In this document: piece by piece, positions 37,998-46,126 of the stretch
Numbering within the stretch: position 1 is the first letter of the stretch
How the letters are laid out: each line of letters begins with the position of its first letter
From: Bacteroidales bacterium
GTDB taxonomy: Bacteria; Bacteroidota; Bacteroidia; Bacteroidales; Muribaculaceae
Direction: 5' to 3'
Assembly: GCA_030524765.1 (NCBI GenBank)
Contig: JAUNGA010000005.1
Location: forward strand, 1 to 60,490
DNA length: 60,490 bases
Program-made: the position numbers and the translations under genes
Notes under the pieces: model-generated
What the model was told of the DNA's origin: nothing
The model's input: only the letters and a program-made list of their open reading frames with translations
Database searches by the model: none

Positions 37998-39575
37998 ATG
38001 CGCATTCATAAAATTACAATCTGCACAATCGCGATTGCGGCGGCATGTCTGAGCGGCTGCATCAAAAACGATATACCATATCCTCGCATACAAGCCAATT
38101 TCTTGACTTTCACAGCCGAAGGACAAGACCGTGGCACGACAATCGACTCGATAAACCGCACAGTGACTCTGCACTTCGACGAATCTGTCGATATCGAGGC
38201 GGTCAGAGTCGAGGAATACTCCGTTACTCCGGGATCTGAAGTCGTTGACGTCGATTTTTCCCAACCGATTGACTTGTCGGTCCCTCTCAACGTTTACCTG
38301 CGGCTATATCAAGACTGGCAGTGGAGTATTGTCGGTCAGCAGGATATCGAACGTTATTTCACGGTCAGCGGCCAGGTCGGCAACTCGCTCATTGACGTTC
38401 CAGGCAAGCGTATCATAGCCTATGTCTCAAAGACTGCCTCGCTGACGTCTATGACTGTCGAGTCGATCAAGCTCGGTCCGGCCGGCAGCAAGATGTCGCC
38501 AAATATCGGCGCTCCGGGTGTCAAGGTCGATTTCACACATCCTGTCGAGGTCATGGTCACCGCGCCATATGGCAAATCGACCTATTGGACAATTTATGTG
38601 GAGCGCAGCGAAGTATCGGTAGAGACTGTCGCCGCCGATGGCTGGACCAATGTCGGATGGATATACGGACGCGCTGAGGCCGGTCGCGATAACGGCCTGG
38701 AATACCGCATCAAAGGCGATGCACAATGGACTCGCGTCGATAAAAATGATATAACGTTTGACGGCGGTTCGTTCCACACACGTCTGATACATCTCTCGCC
38801 TCTCACTACCTACGAGGCCCGGGCCTATTCGGGCGACGCCTATGGCGAGACTCTTGAATTTACCACCGGATCAGTTGTGCAGGTACCCAACTCGAGTCTC
38901 GACGACTGGTGGCTCGACGGCAAGGTATGGAATCCGTGGTCTGAAGGCGGCGAGCCCTATTGGGATACCGGCAACAAGGGCGCCACAACGCTCGGCTCGT
39001 CAAACAGTGTACCGACCGATGACACTTCGTCAGGCCAGGGTTGGGCAGCCATGCTCGAGACCCGCTTTGTCGGCATAGGCTCAATCGGCAAACTTGCCGC
39101 GGGCAATCTGTTTGTCGGCAGATATGTCAAGACCGACGGCACAAACGGTATCCTCAGTTTCGGTCGTGAGTTTACACAGCGCCCGACAAAGCTGCGCGGC
39201 TATCTCAAATATACTTCCGCGCCAATCAGTTCGGTGACGGCAGGCTTTGAGAATCTGCGCAATCAGCCCGACACCTGTATCGTATGGGTGGCGCTTATCG
39301 ATCAGAACGAGCCATTCGAAATCCGCACCAATCCCAAAAACCGGCAGCTGTTTGATCCCGACGGCAGCTATGTCGTGGCATATGGCAAGGTTGAATTCGG
39401 ACAGACAATACCGCAGTATATCCCGTTTGAATTTGAACTCGACTACAAATCGACCTCGCGAGTGCCAAAATATATTCTCATCACGGCCTCGGCGAGCAAA
39501 TACGGCGATTACTTTACCGGTGGTGCAGGATCGGTGCTCTATCTCGACGATCTCGAGTTGCTTTACGACTACTGA
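37998..39575 (+). CDS. PCMD-domain surface lipoprotein
   Basis: 525 aa. Lipoprotein signal with Cys at LSGC (Cys21). Two N-terminal Ig/DUF4493-like repeats (about 30-210), a fibronectin-like stretch (about 215-285), then the C-terminal PCMD domain (putative carbohydrate metabolism domain, about 290-520) with the characteristic LDDWWLDGKVWNPW, GNKGATTLGSSNSVPT, GIGSIGKLAAGNLF and VLYLDDLELLY blocks. PCMD proteins are common Bacteroidetes surface proteins, thought to bind or process glycans. No SusCD pair nearby, so the glycan link is unproven. Confidence 0.85.
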   Translation: MRIHKITICTIAIAAACLSGCIKNDIPYPRIQANFLTFTAEGQDRGTTIDSINRTVTLHFDESVDIEAVRVEEYSVTPGSEVVDVDFSQPIDLSVPLNVYLRLYQDWQWSIVGQQDIERYFTVSGQVGNSLIDVPGKRIIAYVSKTASLTSMTVESIKLGPAGSKMSPNIGAPGVKVDFTHPVEVMVTAPYGKSTYWTIYVERSEVSVETVAADGWTNVGWIYGRAEAGRDNGLEYRIKGDAQWTRVDKNDITFDGGSFHTRLIHLSPLTTYEARAYSGDAYGETLEFTTGSVVQVPNSSLDDWWLDGKVWNPWSEGGEPYWDTGNKGATTLGSSNSVPTDDTSSGQGWAAMLETRFVGIGSIGKLAAGNLFVGRYVKTDGTNGILSFGREFTQRPTKLRGYLKYTSAPISSVTAGFENLRNQPDTCIVWVALIDQNEPFEIRTNPKNRQLFDPDGSYVVAYGKVEFGQTIPQYIPFEFELDYKSTSRVPKYILITASASKYGDYFTGGAGSVLYLDDLELLYDY

Positions 39576-39631
39576 TGAACATTTGCTGTTACGCTTTGGT
39601 TACGATGTTTGACACAATCATAGTTATTTCG

Positions 39632-39639
39632 TAACTTTG
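39632..39639 (+). promoter_or_regulatory. -7 promoter box of the hydrolase-ligase cassette
   Basis: TAACTTTG, 8 bp upstream of the ATG at 39648, so the transcript would be almost leaderless. Confidence 0.5.
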
Positions 39640-39647
39640 TCAACGTT

Positions 39648-40442
39648 ATGCAGAATTCAATAGAAAAAGATATAAATATAAACGGTGTCAACGTGCATTA
39701 TCGCACAGGTGGCAGCGGCGCCCCTGTCATACTCATGCACGGCTGGGGATGCGATTCGTCGACTCTGAGCCTGTTCCAGCGGGTGGCGATGGAGCACAAT
39801 TCGTTCTATAACATCGACCTGCCGGGTTTCGGCAAATCGGGTGAGCCCCCCACTCCATGGGGTATCGAAGAGTACACCGCCATGCTCGAGGAGTTTGTCA
39901 AAGCGCTCGGCCTGTCGAATATCATTCTGCTCGGCCATTCGTTTGGCGGCCGTATAGCGATTCTCTACTCATCGCGTAATCCTGTCAGGAAACTCGTTCT
40001 CGTCGATGCCGCCGGCGTAAAGCCAAAACGCTCGCTTGACTATTATTTCAAGGTTTATTCATATAAACTTGCAAAGTGGCTGTATCCGACCATCGTAGGC
40101 AAAGAGAAAGCCGAGGAGATGATTGAGAACATGCGTTCACGCCGTGGTTCGTATGATTATGTCAATTGTTCGCCTATGATGCGTCAGGTTATGGTCAAGG
40201 TCGTAAATACCGACCTGCGCCATGCGATGCCCCGCATCAAGGCCCCCACCCAGCTCATATGGGGCGAGAATGATACAGCCACACCTATGCGTGATGCCAA
40301 GATCATGCTCAAACTGATTCCCGATGCAGGTCTGGTATCATTCCCCGGCGCCGGTCACTTCAGTTTTGTCGACAATCCTTACCAGTCGGCAGCCGTATTC
40401 CGCAGATTCATTTATCCCACACTCAACAATTCAGCCGAATAA
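39648..40442 (+). CDS. Alpha/beta-hydrolase
   Basis: 264 aa, single alpha/beta-hydrolase domain. Oxyanion region HGWGCDSS (31-38), nucleophile elbow GHSFGG with Ser98, acid in WGENDTATP and the catalytic His in GAGHFSF near residue 237. No signal peptide. Its stop overlaps the start of the MurF-like gene (TAATG), so it is the first gene of a three-gene cassette with peptide-ligase-like enzymes. The substrate is unknown; an esterase or peptide/ester-releasing step on the product of the ligases is inference. Confidence 0.88.
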   Translation: MQNSIEKDININGVNVHYRTGGSGAPVILMHGWGCDSSTLSLFQRVAMEHNSFYNIDLPGFGKSGEPPTPWGIEEYTAMLEEFVKALGLSNIILLGHSFGGRIAILYSSRNPVRKLVLVDAAGVKPKRSLDYYFKVYSYKLAKWLYPTIVGKEKAEEMIENMRSRRGSYDYVNCSPMMRQVMVKVVNTDLRHAMPRIKAPTQLIWGENDTATPMRDAKIMLKLIPDAGLVSFPGAGHFSFVDNPYQSAAVFRRFIYPTLNNSAE

Positions 40443-42034
40443 TGATTATCGCGATTGCCTATGTCGTCTTGTTCCTCACTCTCGCGGCTCTGGTAACAGA
40501 ATTGCGTCGGGACCTGATGATGTTCCAGCAGAATTCCTATCGCATCGACCGCTACCGCCGATGGCTCGGCGAGAGCGGCGATACAACCTCAGTATGGCGT
40601 CTGATCGGCCTGGTGGTCTTCTTCATCGCCCTTTCGAGCCTGAGCAAACCTGTCGTGTCTCTGGCCCTTATCGGTATATTCGCCGCATCGCGCTGGCTGA
40701 CGCTCGCCCGTGTAAAATATAAGAAACCGCTGGTATGGACCGCCCGGGCCAAACGCATCTACACTGTATGTGCCATTGTCTCGGTAGGCATATGCGTCGC
40801 CGCACTTTTTATATTCGGGCGTGAAACACAGCTCGCACGTCTCTATTCGGCTACTGTCGCCGCTCTTGGCTGCTATTGTGGCTCGCATCTGGTCATAGCT
40901 GTGGCATCATTGATATTGTCTCCTGTCGAGAAGGCGATCAACCGCCGTTACTACAACGATGCCGCACGCCGTCTTGCCGATATGCCCGACCTCAAGATTG
41001 TCGGTATCACAGGCAGCTATGGCAAGACCAGCACCAAGCATTATCTATATCGCATCCTGTCTGAGAAATTCGACACGCTCATGACTCCGGGCAGCTACAA
41101 TACCACACTCGGTGTCATACGCACCGTGCGCGAGTATCTCAAACCCTACAACGAGGTCTTTATCGTCGAGATGGGAGCCAAATCTGTCGGTGATATCAAA
41201 GAAATATGCGATCTGGTGCACCCTCAGATTGGCATCATCACTGCCGTAGGTCCACAGCATCTCGAATCATTCAAGACTATCGAAAACGTACAGGCGACAA
41301 AATTTGAGCTTGCCGACGCCCTTCCCGCCGACGGTATTGCTGTTGTCAACAACGATTTTGAGAAAATAGCCGACCGCAAGGTCGACAATACCCGCTGTAT
41401 GCGTTACGGAGTACGGGACGACAAAGCCGCATATCGCGCCACTGACGTCGTCTATACATCTGCCGGCACGACATTCACCGTCACAGGCCCCGACGGCTGG
41501 TCACTGCCCGTCGCCACACGCCTGATGGGCGAGTGTAATGTCTCAGATCTGCTTGCGGCCATCGTCACCGCCCATGCAATGGGCGTGAGCGACTCGGCCG
41601 TCAGGTCCGCTGTAGCGTCGATTGAGCCGGTCGAGCACAGGTTATCTGTCAAGACCACTCCCTCAGGCATTACAATTCTTGATGATGCTTTCAATTCAAA
41701 CCCTGTCGGCTCGCGCATGGCTCTTGAGGTGCTCGGCACATTCAAGGGCGGCAAGCGCATCGTCATCACTCCGGGCATGATTGAGCTCGGCACCAGACAA
41801 TATGAACTCAACCGCGAGCTCGGCAAGACCATCTCGCGACATACCGATATAGCCATAATAGTGGGCCGATACAACCGCGACGCTCTTGTCGAAGGCATCC
41901 GGTCAGGCAATTACCCGTCCGATGCTCTCCATACAGTCGATACGTTTGCCGAGGCCCAGCAGATTCTGGCCGGTGTAGCCGCCAAGGGTGACACCGTCCT
42001 TTACGAAAACGATCTTCCCGATACATTCAAATAA
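40442..42034 (+). CDS. Membrane-anchored MurF-like Mur ligase
   Basis: 530 aa. The first 160 residues carry hydrophobic segments (about 2-19, 53-82, 107-125, 134-159) in place of the UDP-MurNAc-binding domain of true MurF. The Mur ligase core follows: P-loop GITGSYGKTST (188-198), VEMGAKSVGDIKEI, a metal/carbamate region TAVGPQHLESFKTIENVQATKFEL, and the C-terminal domain with LDDAFNSNPVGSRMAL. It should form an amide bond with ATP on a substrate held at the membrane. Housekeeping MurF is a less likely reading. Sits between an alpha/beta-hydrolase and a Ddl-like gene. Confidence 0.8.
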   Translation: MIIAIAYVVLFLTLAALVTELRRDLMMFQQNSYRIDRYRRWLGESGDTTSVWRLIGLVVFFIALSSLSKPVVSLALIGIFAASRWLTLARVKYKKPLVWTARAKRIYTVCAIVSVGICVAALFIFGRETQLARLYSATVAALGCYCGSHLVIAVASLILSPVEKAINRRYYNDAARRLADMPDLKIVGITGSYGKTSTKHYLYRILSEKFDTLMTPGSYNTTLGVIRTVREYLKPYNEVFIVEMGAKSVGDIKEICDLVHPQIGIITAVGPQHLESFKTIENVQATKFELADALPADGIAVVNNDFEKIADRKVDNTRCMRYGVRDDKAAYRATDVVYTSAGTTFTVTGPDGWSLPVATRLMGECNVSDLLAAIVTAHAMGVSDSAVRSAVASIEPVEHRLSVKTTPSGITILDDAFNSNPVGSRMALEVLGTFKGGKRIVITPGMIELGTRQYELNRELGKTISRHTDIAIIVGRYNRDALVEGIRSGNYPSDALHTVDTFAEAQQILAGVAAKGDTVLYENDLPDTFK

Positions 42035-42043
42035 TATCAGATA

Positions 42044-43204
42044 ATGAAAACTAAAGTAGGCGTATTTTTCGGCGGCCGTTCGACCGAACACGAGATTTCG
42101 GTCATTTCGGCCAATCAGGCTATCAATGCGTTCAATCCCGACAAGTACGAGATAATACCGATATACATTTCTAAAGACGGACACTGGTACACCGGTGCCG
42201 AGCTGCTCACCCTGTCAAATTACCGCAACATCCCCGAGTTGCTCAAAAAGGTGCAGGAGGTCTACATGCGACCCGTTTACGGCGACTTTAATCTCTATAG
42301 CGTCAAAAAGCCGATGTTTGGCAAGGACGTTGTGACCACGCTCGATGTGGCCGTGCCGGTGCTGCATGGAACCAATGTCGAGGACGGCAAGTTTGAGGGT
42401 GTGCTCGAGACCATCGGTCTGCCCTATGCCGGCTGCAACACTCTCGCATCGGCAAACGGCATGGATAAAATCACTATGAAAATGATCCTGCGGGCCGACG
42501 GTATCCCTGTGGTCGACTATGTGTGGTTTACCGATCGCCAGTGGGCCAACGACCGCGATGCAATGATAGAGCGTGTCGAGGCTACGTTGGGTTATCCCGT
42601 TATAGTCAAGCCGGCCGATCTCGGATCGAGTATCGGCATTGGCGCCGCGCACGACCGCAATCAGCTGATCGAGAAAGTCAACGAGGCGGCCCGCTTCTCT
42701 CGCCGTCTGATTGTCGAGCACATGGTCACCGCCCTGCGCGAGATCAACTGTTCGGTGCTCGGCGATGCCGACGAGTATGAGACCTCGGTGCTCGAGGAAC
42801 CCATCAAGGCCGATGAAATTCTCAGCTACGGCGACAAATATATGGCCGGTGGAATGCATGCCGCACAGAAGCGGATTCCCGCCCGTCTCCCCGACGATGT
42901 TACCGCCGAATGCAAACGTCTGGCCGGCGAGACATTCAGGGTTTTGTCATGTCATGGTGTCAGCCGTGTCGATCTTATTATGGATGACGACAACGGCAAG
43001 GTATATGTCAACGAGATAAACACAATCCCCGGTTCGCTTTCATATTATCTTTGGGAGGCGGCAGGGCTGTCATTCGAGTCACTTATGGACCGTCTGGTAA
43101 AACTCGCTCTTAAACGTCGTCGCGACAGCGAGGGCAAGACTCTCACGTTTGCACAGAATATCTTTGCGATGGGTGGTGGCACAAAAGGTGGCATCAAAAA
43201 ATAA
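42044..43204 (+). CDS. D-alanine--D-alanine ligase family ATP-grasp enzyme
   Basis: 386 aa. N-terminal FFGGRSTEHEISVISA, substrate region HGTNVEDGKFEGVLETIGLPYAGC, ATP-grasp KPADLGSSIGI and the late NEINTIPGSLSYYLWEAAGLSF (metal Asn/Glu and the active-site lid). Longer than the about 306-residue DdlB, comparable to DdlA/Van-type ligases. Joins two D-amino acids, or an amino and hydroxy acid, with ATP. Together with the MurF-like gene 9 bp upstream it suggests a dipeptide made here is attached to the MurF-like enzyme's substrate. It could also be the cell's ordinary Ddl. Confidence 0.85.
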   Translation: MKTKVGVFFGGRSTEHEISVISANQAINAFNPDKYEIIPIYISKDGHWYTGAELLTLSNYRNIPELLKKVQEVYMRPVYGDFNLYSVKKPMFGKDVVTTLDVAVPVLHGTNVEDGKFEGVLETIGLPYAGCNTLASANGMDKITMKMILRADGIPVVDYVWFTDRQWANDRDAMIERVEATLGYPVIVKPADLGSSIGIGAAHDRNQLIEKVNEAARFSRRLIVEHMVTALREINCSVLGDADEYETSVLEEPIKADEILSYGDKYMAGGMHAAQKRIPARLPDDVTAECKRLAGETFRVLSCHGVSRVDLIMDDDNGKVYVNEINTIPGSLSYYLWEAAGLSFESLMDRLVKLALKRRRDSEGKTLTFAQNIFAMGGGTKGGIKK

Positions 43205-43239
43205 GGCAACGCCGATAACCATTTGTTAAACATATATAA

Positions 43240-43277
43240 AACCCGGTCGGGCTCTTGCTCCGATCGGGTTTTCTTTG
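43240..43277 (+). terminator. Terminator after the ligase cassette
   Basis: 11-bp stem AACCCGGTCGG/CCGATCGGGTT (one G-T pair), 9-base loop, then TTCTTT. Confidence 0.8.
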
Positions 43278-43285
43278 TAACTTTG
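43255..43285 (+). promoter_or_regulatory. Housekeeping promoter upstream of clpC-like gene
   Basis: TTG at 43255-43257 and TAACTTTG at 43278-43285 with 20-bp spacing fit the Bacteroidetes primary promoter. The -33 part lies inside the preceding terminator. About 115 bp before the ATG at 43400. Confidence 0.5.
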
Positions 43286-43345
43286 AACAAAACACACACG
43301 CTCTTTTTTATATTATTTATAATAGTTGGCATGCTTTTACCATTT

Positions 43346-43362
43346 TTGGCACGGTAATTGCA
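43346..43362 (+). promoter_or_regulatory. Sigma-54 (RpoN) promoter of clpC-like gene
   Basis: TTGGCACGGTAATTGCA matches the full sigma-54 consensus (YTGGCACGNNNNTTGCW) with the -24 GG and -12 GC exactly 12 bp apart. Start would be near 43373, giving a leader of about 27 nt to the ATG at 43400. No enhancer-binding protein gene is present in the window. Confidence 0.75.
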
Positions 43363-43399
43363 TAATCGCTTACATAAGTGCTACAGAAAAGGACTAACA

Positions 43400-46027
43400 A
43401 TGGAGAATAAGTTTTCAGATAATTTTAAAAATATGATGGCCGAGGCCAGGCGGCAGGTGATGCGGCACAACAACCGTGTCATTGCTCCCGAGCATTTGCT
43501 GCTCGCGATCCTCACCGACAAAGGCGGCGAGGCATATGAGACCATCGACAGCCTGGTAAGCGGCAGCTCGCTCGACGAGCTGATCTCGGCCCTCGACAAT
43601 GCTATATTTGATCTGTCGGGACCGCGCTCGGCCGATATCTCTGTCAGTGACCTTGCAGCCCGCATCACCAAGCTGTCGGTGCTCGAGGCCCGCATGCTCA
43701 AAGACGAGATAATCGAACCCTTGCACGTGATGCTCGCAGTCTTTCACAATTACGAAATAAAGAACATGGAGATATTCCGACCATTCTTCAATGCCGGAGT
43801 AAGCTACGAGGGCTTATTCCGACGTGCTCAGGAAGCACGTGGCCTCACACCGCGCGCCGGGGCCGGTTTTATGGAGGGTGACGACACTGACGAGCCTTCT
43901 GACGACCGTCGTGAGTCGGCCGAGCAGGGAGGCGACCGTCAGGGACAGTCTCAATCGGCTACCCATCGTGGACGAAAGGCCACTCGCTCGGGCGCAGGTG
44001 ATACCCCTATGCTCGACAAGTTTGGCCACGACATGACCAAAGCGGCGGCCGACGGTTCTCTCGACCCCGTTGTGGGACGTGAGACCGAGATCGAGCGTCT
44101 GGCACAGATCCTGAGCCGACGCAAAAAGAACAATCCCGTGCTCATCGGCGAGCCCGGCGTCGGCAAATCGGCCATCGTCGAGGGGCTGGCTCTGCGAATC
44201 AATCGCCGGCAGGTGCCACGCGTGCTTTTCAACAAGCGTGTCATCGCCCTCGATATGGCGTCGATCGTGGCAGGCACCAAATACCGTGGCGAGTTTGAGG
44301 AACGCATCAAGGCTATCCTCAACGAACTGAGCAAAAACAAAGACATCATACTGTTTATCGACGAGATACATACCATCGTCGGCGCAGGCAACGCACAGGG
44401 CTCGATGGATGCCGCCAATATGCTCAAGCCGGCTCTTGCACGCGGCGAGCTGCAGTGCATCGGCGCCACGACCCTTGACGAGTATCGTGTCAATATTGAA
44501 AAGGACGGCGCGCTTGAACGTCGTTTCCAGAAAGTGATGGTCGAGCCCACCACTCCCGAGGAGACTCTGACGATACTCAACAACATCAAGAGCAAATATG
44601 AGGAACATCACAACGTGACATATACCGACGACGCTCTTGAGGCTTGTGTGAAACTCACCGACCGCTACATTAGCGACCGAAACTTCCCGGACAAGGCCAT
44701 CGATGCACTCGACGAGGCCGGCTCGAGGGCGCACATCACCAATGTGACCGTCCCAAGAGAAATCGAGAAACTCGAGGCTGACATAGAGGAAGCGACCGCC
44801 AAAAAACTCGAAGCCGCCCACTCGCAGAATTTCGAACTGGCGGCCGTATGGCGTGACCGTTCGCAGAAACTTTCCGAAGAACTCGAGACGGCCAAAGTTC
44901 GCTGGGAGGAATCGCTTGAGGCCGACAGGGTGATTGTCGACGAAGACAAGGTGGCCGAGGTCGTGGCCATGATGACAGGTGTGCCCGTTCAGCGGGTGGC
45001 ACAGGCCGAAGGTTTGCGTCTGCTTGAGATGGCGCCCGTCCTTCGTAACGCCATCATTGGTCAGGACGATGCCATCGAGAAGATTGCCAAGGCAATCCGT
45101 CGAAACCGCATAGGTCTGAAAGACCCCAACAAGCCTATAGGTACATTCATGTTCCTTGGTCCGACAGGTGTCGGCAAGACTCATTTGGCTAAGAAACTTG
45201 CAGAATTTCTGTTTGACTCGGCCGATACACTGATACGCATCGACATGAGCGAGTATATGGAGAAATTCACTGTCTCTCGGCTCATCGGCGCTCCTCCGGG
45301 CTATGTGGGTTACGACGAGGGCGGTCAGCTCACCGAGCAGGTGCGGCGTCATCCCTACTCTGTCGTGCTGCTCGACGAGATCGAGAAGGCACACCCCGAC
45401 GTGTTCAACCTGCTGCTGCAGGTACTCGACGAGGGACGCCTGACCGACAGTCTCGGCCGACGTATCGACTTCAAGAACACGATCATCATCATGACATCAA
45501 ATATCGGCACACGTCAGCTAAAAGACTTCGGAACCGGTGTCGGTTTTGCTACCGGCGCTTCACAGGCCGAGCAAGAGCATGCCGTGATACGCAAGGCTCT
45601 CAACAAGGCATTCTCACCCGAGTTTCTCAACCGTGTCGATGACATCATCATGTTTGACCAGCTCAGCCGCGAGGCCATATATAAGATTATAGACATCGAA
45701 CTGCGCGGATTCTATAAGCGTCTCGCCGAACTTGGCTACAGTCTGGTACTCTCTGACGAAGCCAAAAACTTTATTGCCGAGAGCGGCTATGACCCGCAGT
45801 TCGGCGCACGTCCGCTCAAACGGGCAATTCAGAAGTATCTTGAAGACGAGCTTGCCGAGCTGATACTGTCATCATCGCTGCATGCAGGCAACGAAGTTGT
45901 GGTCGGTTTCGATGCTGAGCAGCGAAAAATCACGACTACTGTGCGCGAAAAAGAACTGCCCGAAAGTCCCGAAGCTTCTTCGCACGAATCTGCCGGCAAG
46001 GAGCCGACTGACAAAAGCGACAGTTAA
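43400..46027 (+). CDS. clpC: ClpC-like AAA+ protease-associated ATPase
   Basis: 875 aa from the ATG at 43400 ([17 protein letters not shown]). An upstream in-frame ATG at 43358 lies across the sigma-54 -12 element. Clp_N repeats (about 5-145), a disordered Gly/Asp/Arg linker (about 155-205), AAA1 with GEPGVGKS, a short middle domain with a UVR-like motif (no long ClpB-type coiled coil), AAA2 with GPTGVGKT, and a polar tail. The short M-domain makes this ClpC rather than the disaggregase ClpB. Unfolds proteins for ClpP. Preceded by both a housekeeping and a sigma-54 promoter. Confidence 0.88.
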   Translation: MENKFSDNFKNMMAEARRQVMRHNNRVIAPEHLLLAILTDKGGEAYETIDSLVSGSSLDELISALDNAIFDLSGPRSADISVSDLAARITKLSVLEARMLKDEIIEPLHVMLAVFHNYEIKNMEIFRPFFNAGVSYEGLFRRAQEARGLTPRAGAGFMEGDDTDEPSDDRRESAEQGGDRQGQSQSATHRGRKATRSGAGDTPMLDKFGHDMTKAAADGSLDPVVGRETEIERLAQILSRRKKNNPVLIGEPGVGKSAIVEGLALRINRRQVPRVLFNKRVIALDMASIVAGTKYRGEFEERIKAILNELSKNKDIILFIDEIHTIVGAGNAQGSMDAANMLKPALARGELQCIGATTLDEYRVNIEKDGALERRFQKVMVEPTTPEETLTILNNIKSKYEEHHNVTYTDDALEACVKLTDRYISDRNFPDKAIDALDEAGSRAHITNVTVPREIEKLEADIEEATAKKLEAAHSQNFELAAVWRDRSQKLSEELETAKVRWEESLEADRVIVDEDKVAEVVAMMTGVPVQRVAQAEGLRLLEMAPVLRNAIIGQDDAIEKIAKAIRRNRIGLKDPNKPIGTFMFLGPTGVGKTHLAKKLAEFLFDSADTLIRIDMSEYMEKFTVSRLIGAPPGYVGYDEGGQLTEQVRRHPYSVVLLDEIEKAHPDVFNLLLQVLDEGRLTDSLGRRIDFKNTIIIMTSNIGTRQLKDFGTGVGFATGASQAEQEHAVIRKALNKAFSPEFLNRVDDIIMFDQLSREAIYKIIDIELRGFYKRLAELGYSLVLSDEAKNFIAESGYDPQFGARPLKRAIQKYLEDELAELILSSSLHAGNEVVVGFDAEQRKITTTVREKELPESPEASSHESAGKEPTDKSDS

Positions 46028-46044
46028 TTATCCATAATATGGCA

Positions 46045-46077
46045 AAAATGTCACACCCTGCGGTGTGGCATTTTTTT
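46045..46077 (+). terminator. Terminator after clpC-like gene
   Basis: Stem AAAATG-t-CACACC/GGTGTG-g-CATTTT with loop CTGC, followed by a run of T. Confidence 0.8.
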
Positions 46078-46126
46078 TGTATGTTGTTATTATAAGAAAT
46101 ACAAACCAACACATATAATCAATAAT

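Noticed and set aside
43286..43400. CIRCE or HrcA heat-shock operator before the Clp gene
   Set aside because: No TTAGCACTC-type inverted repeat is present.
43814..45394. 526-codon minus-strand open frame inside the clpC-like gene
   Set aside because: It is antisense to a full-length conserved ATPase and its protein has no recognisable domain; long shadow frames arise from the codon bias of the sense gene.
46077..46126. Second sigma-54 promoter before htpG (TGGCAT and a later TTGT)
   Set aside because: The TGGCA belongs to the clpC terminator stem and the -12 element is not TTGC.
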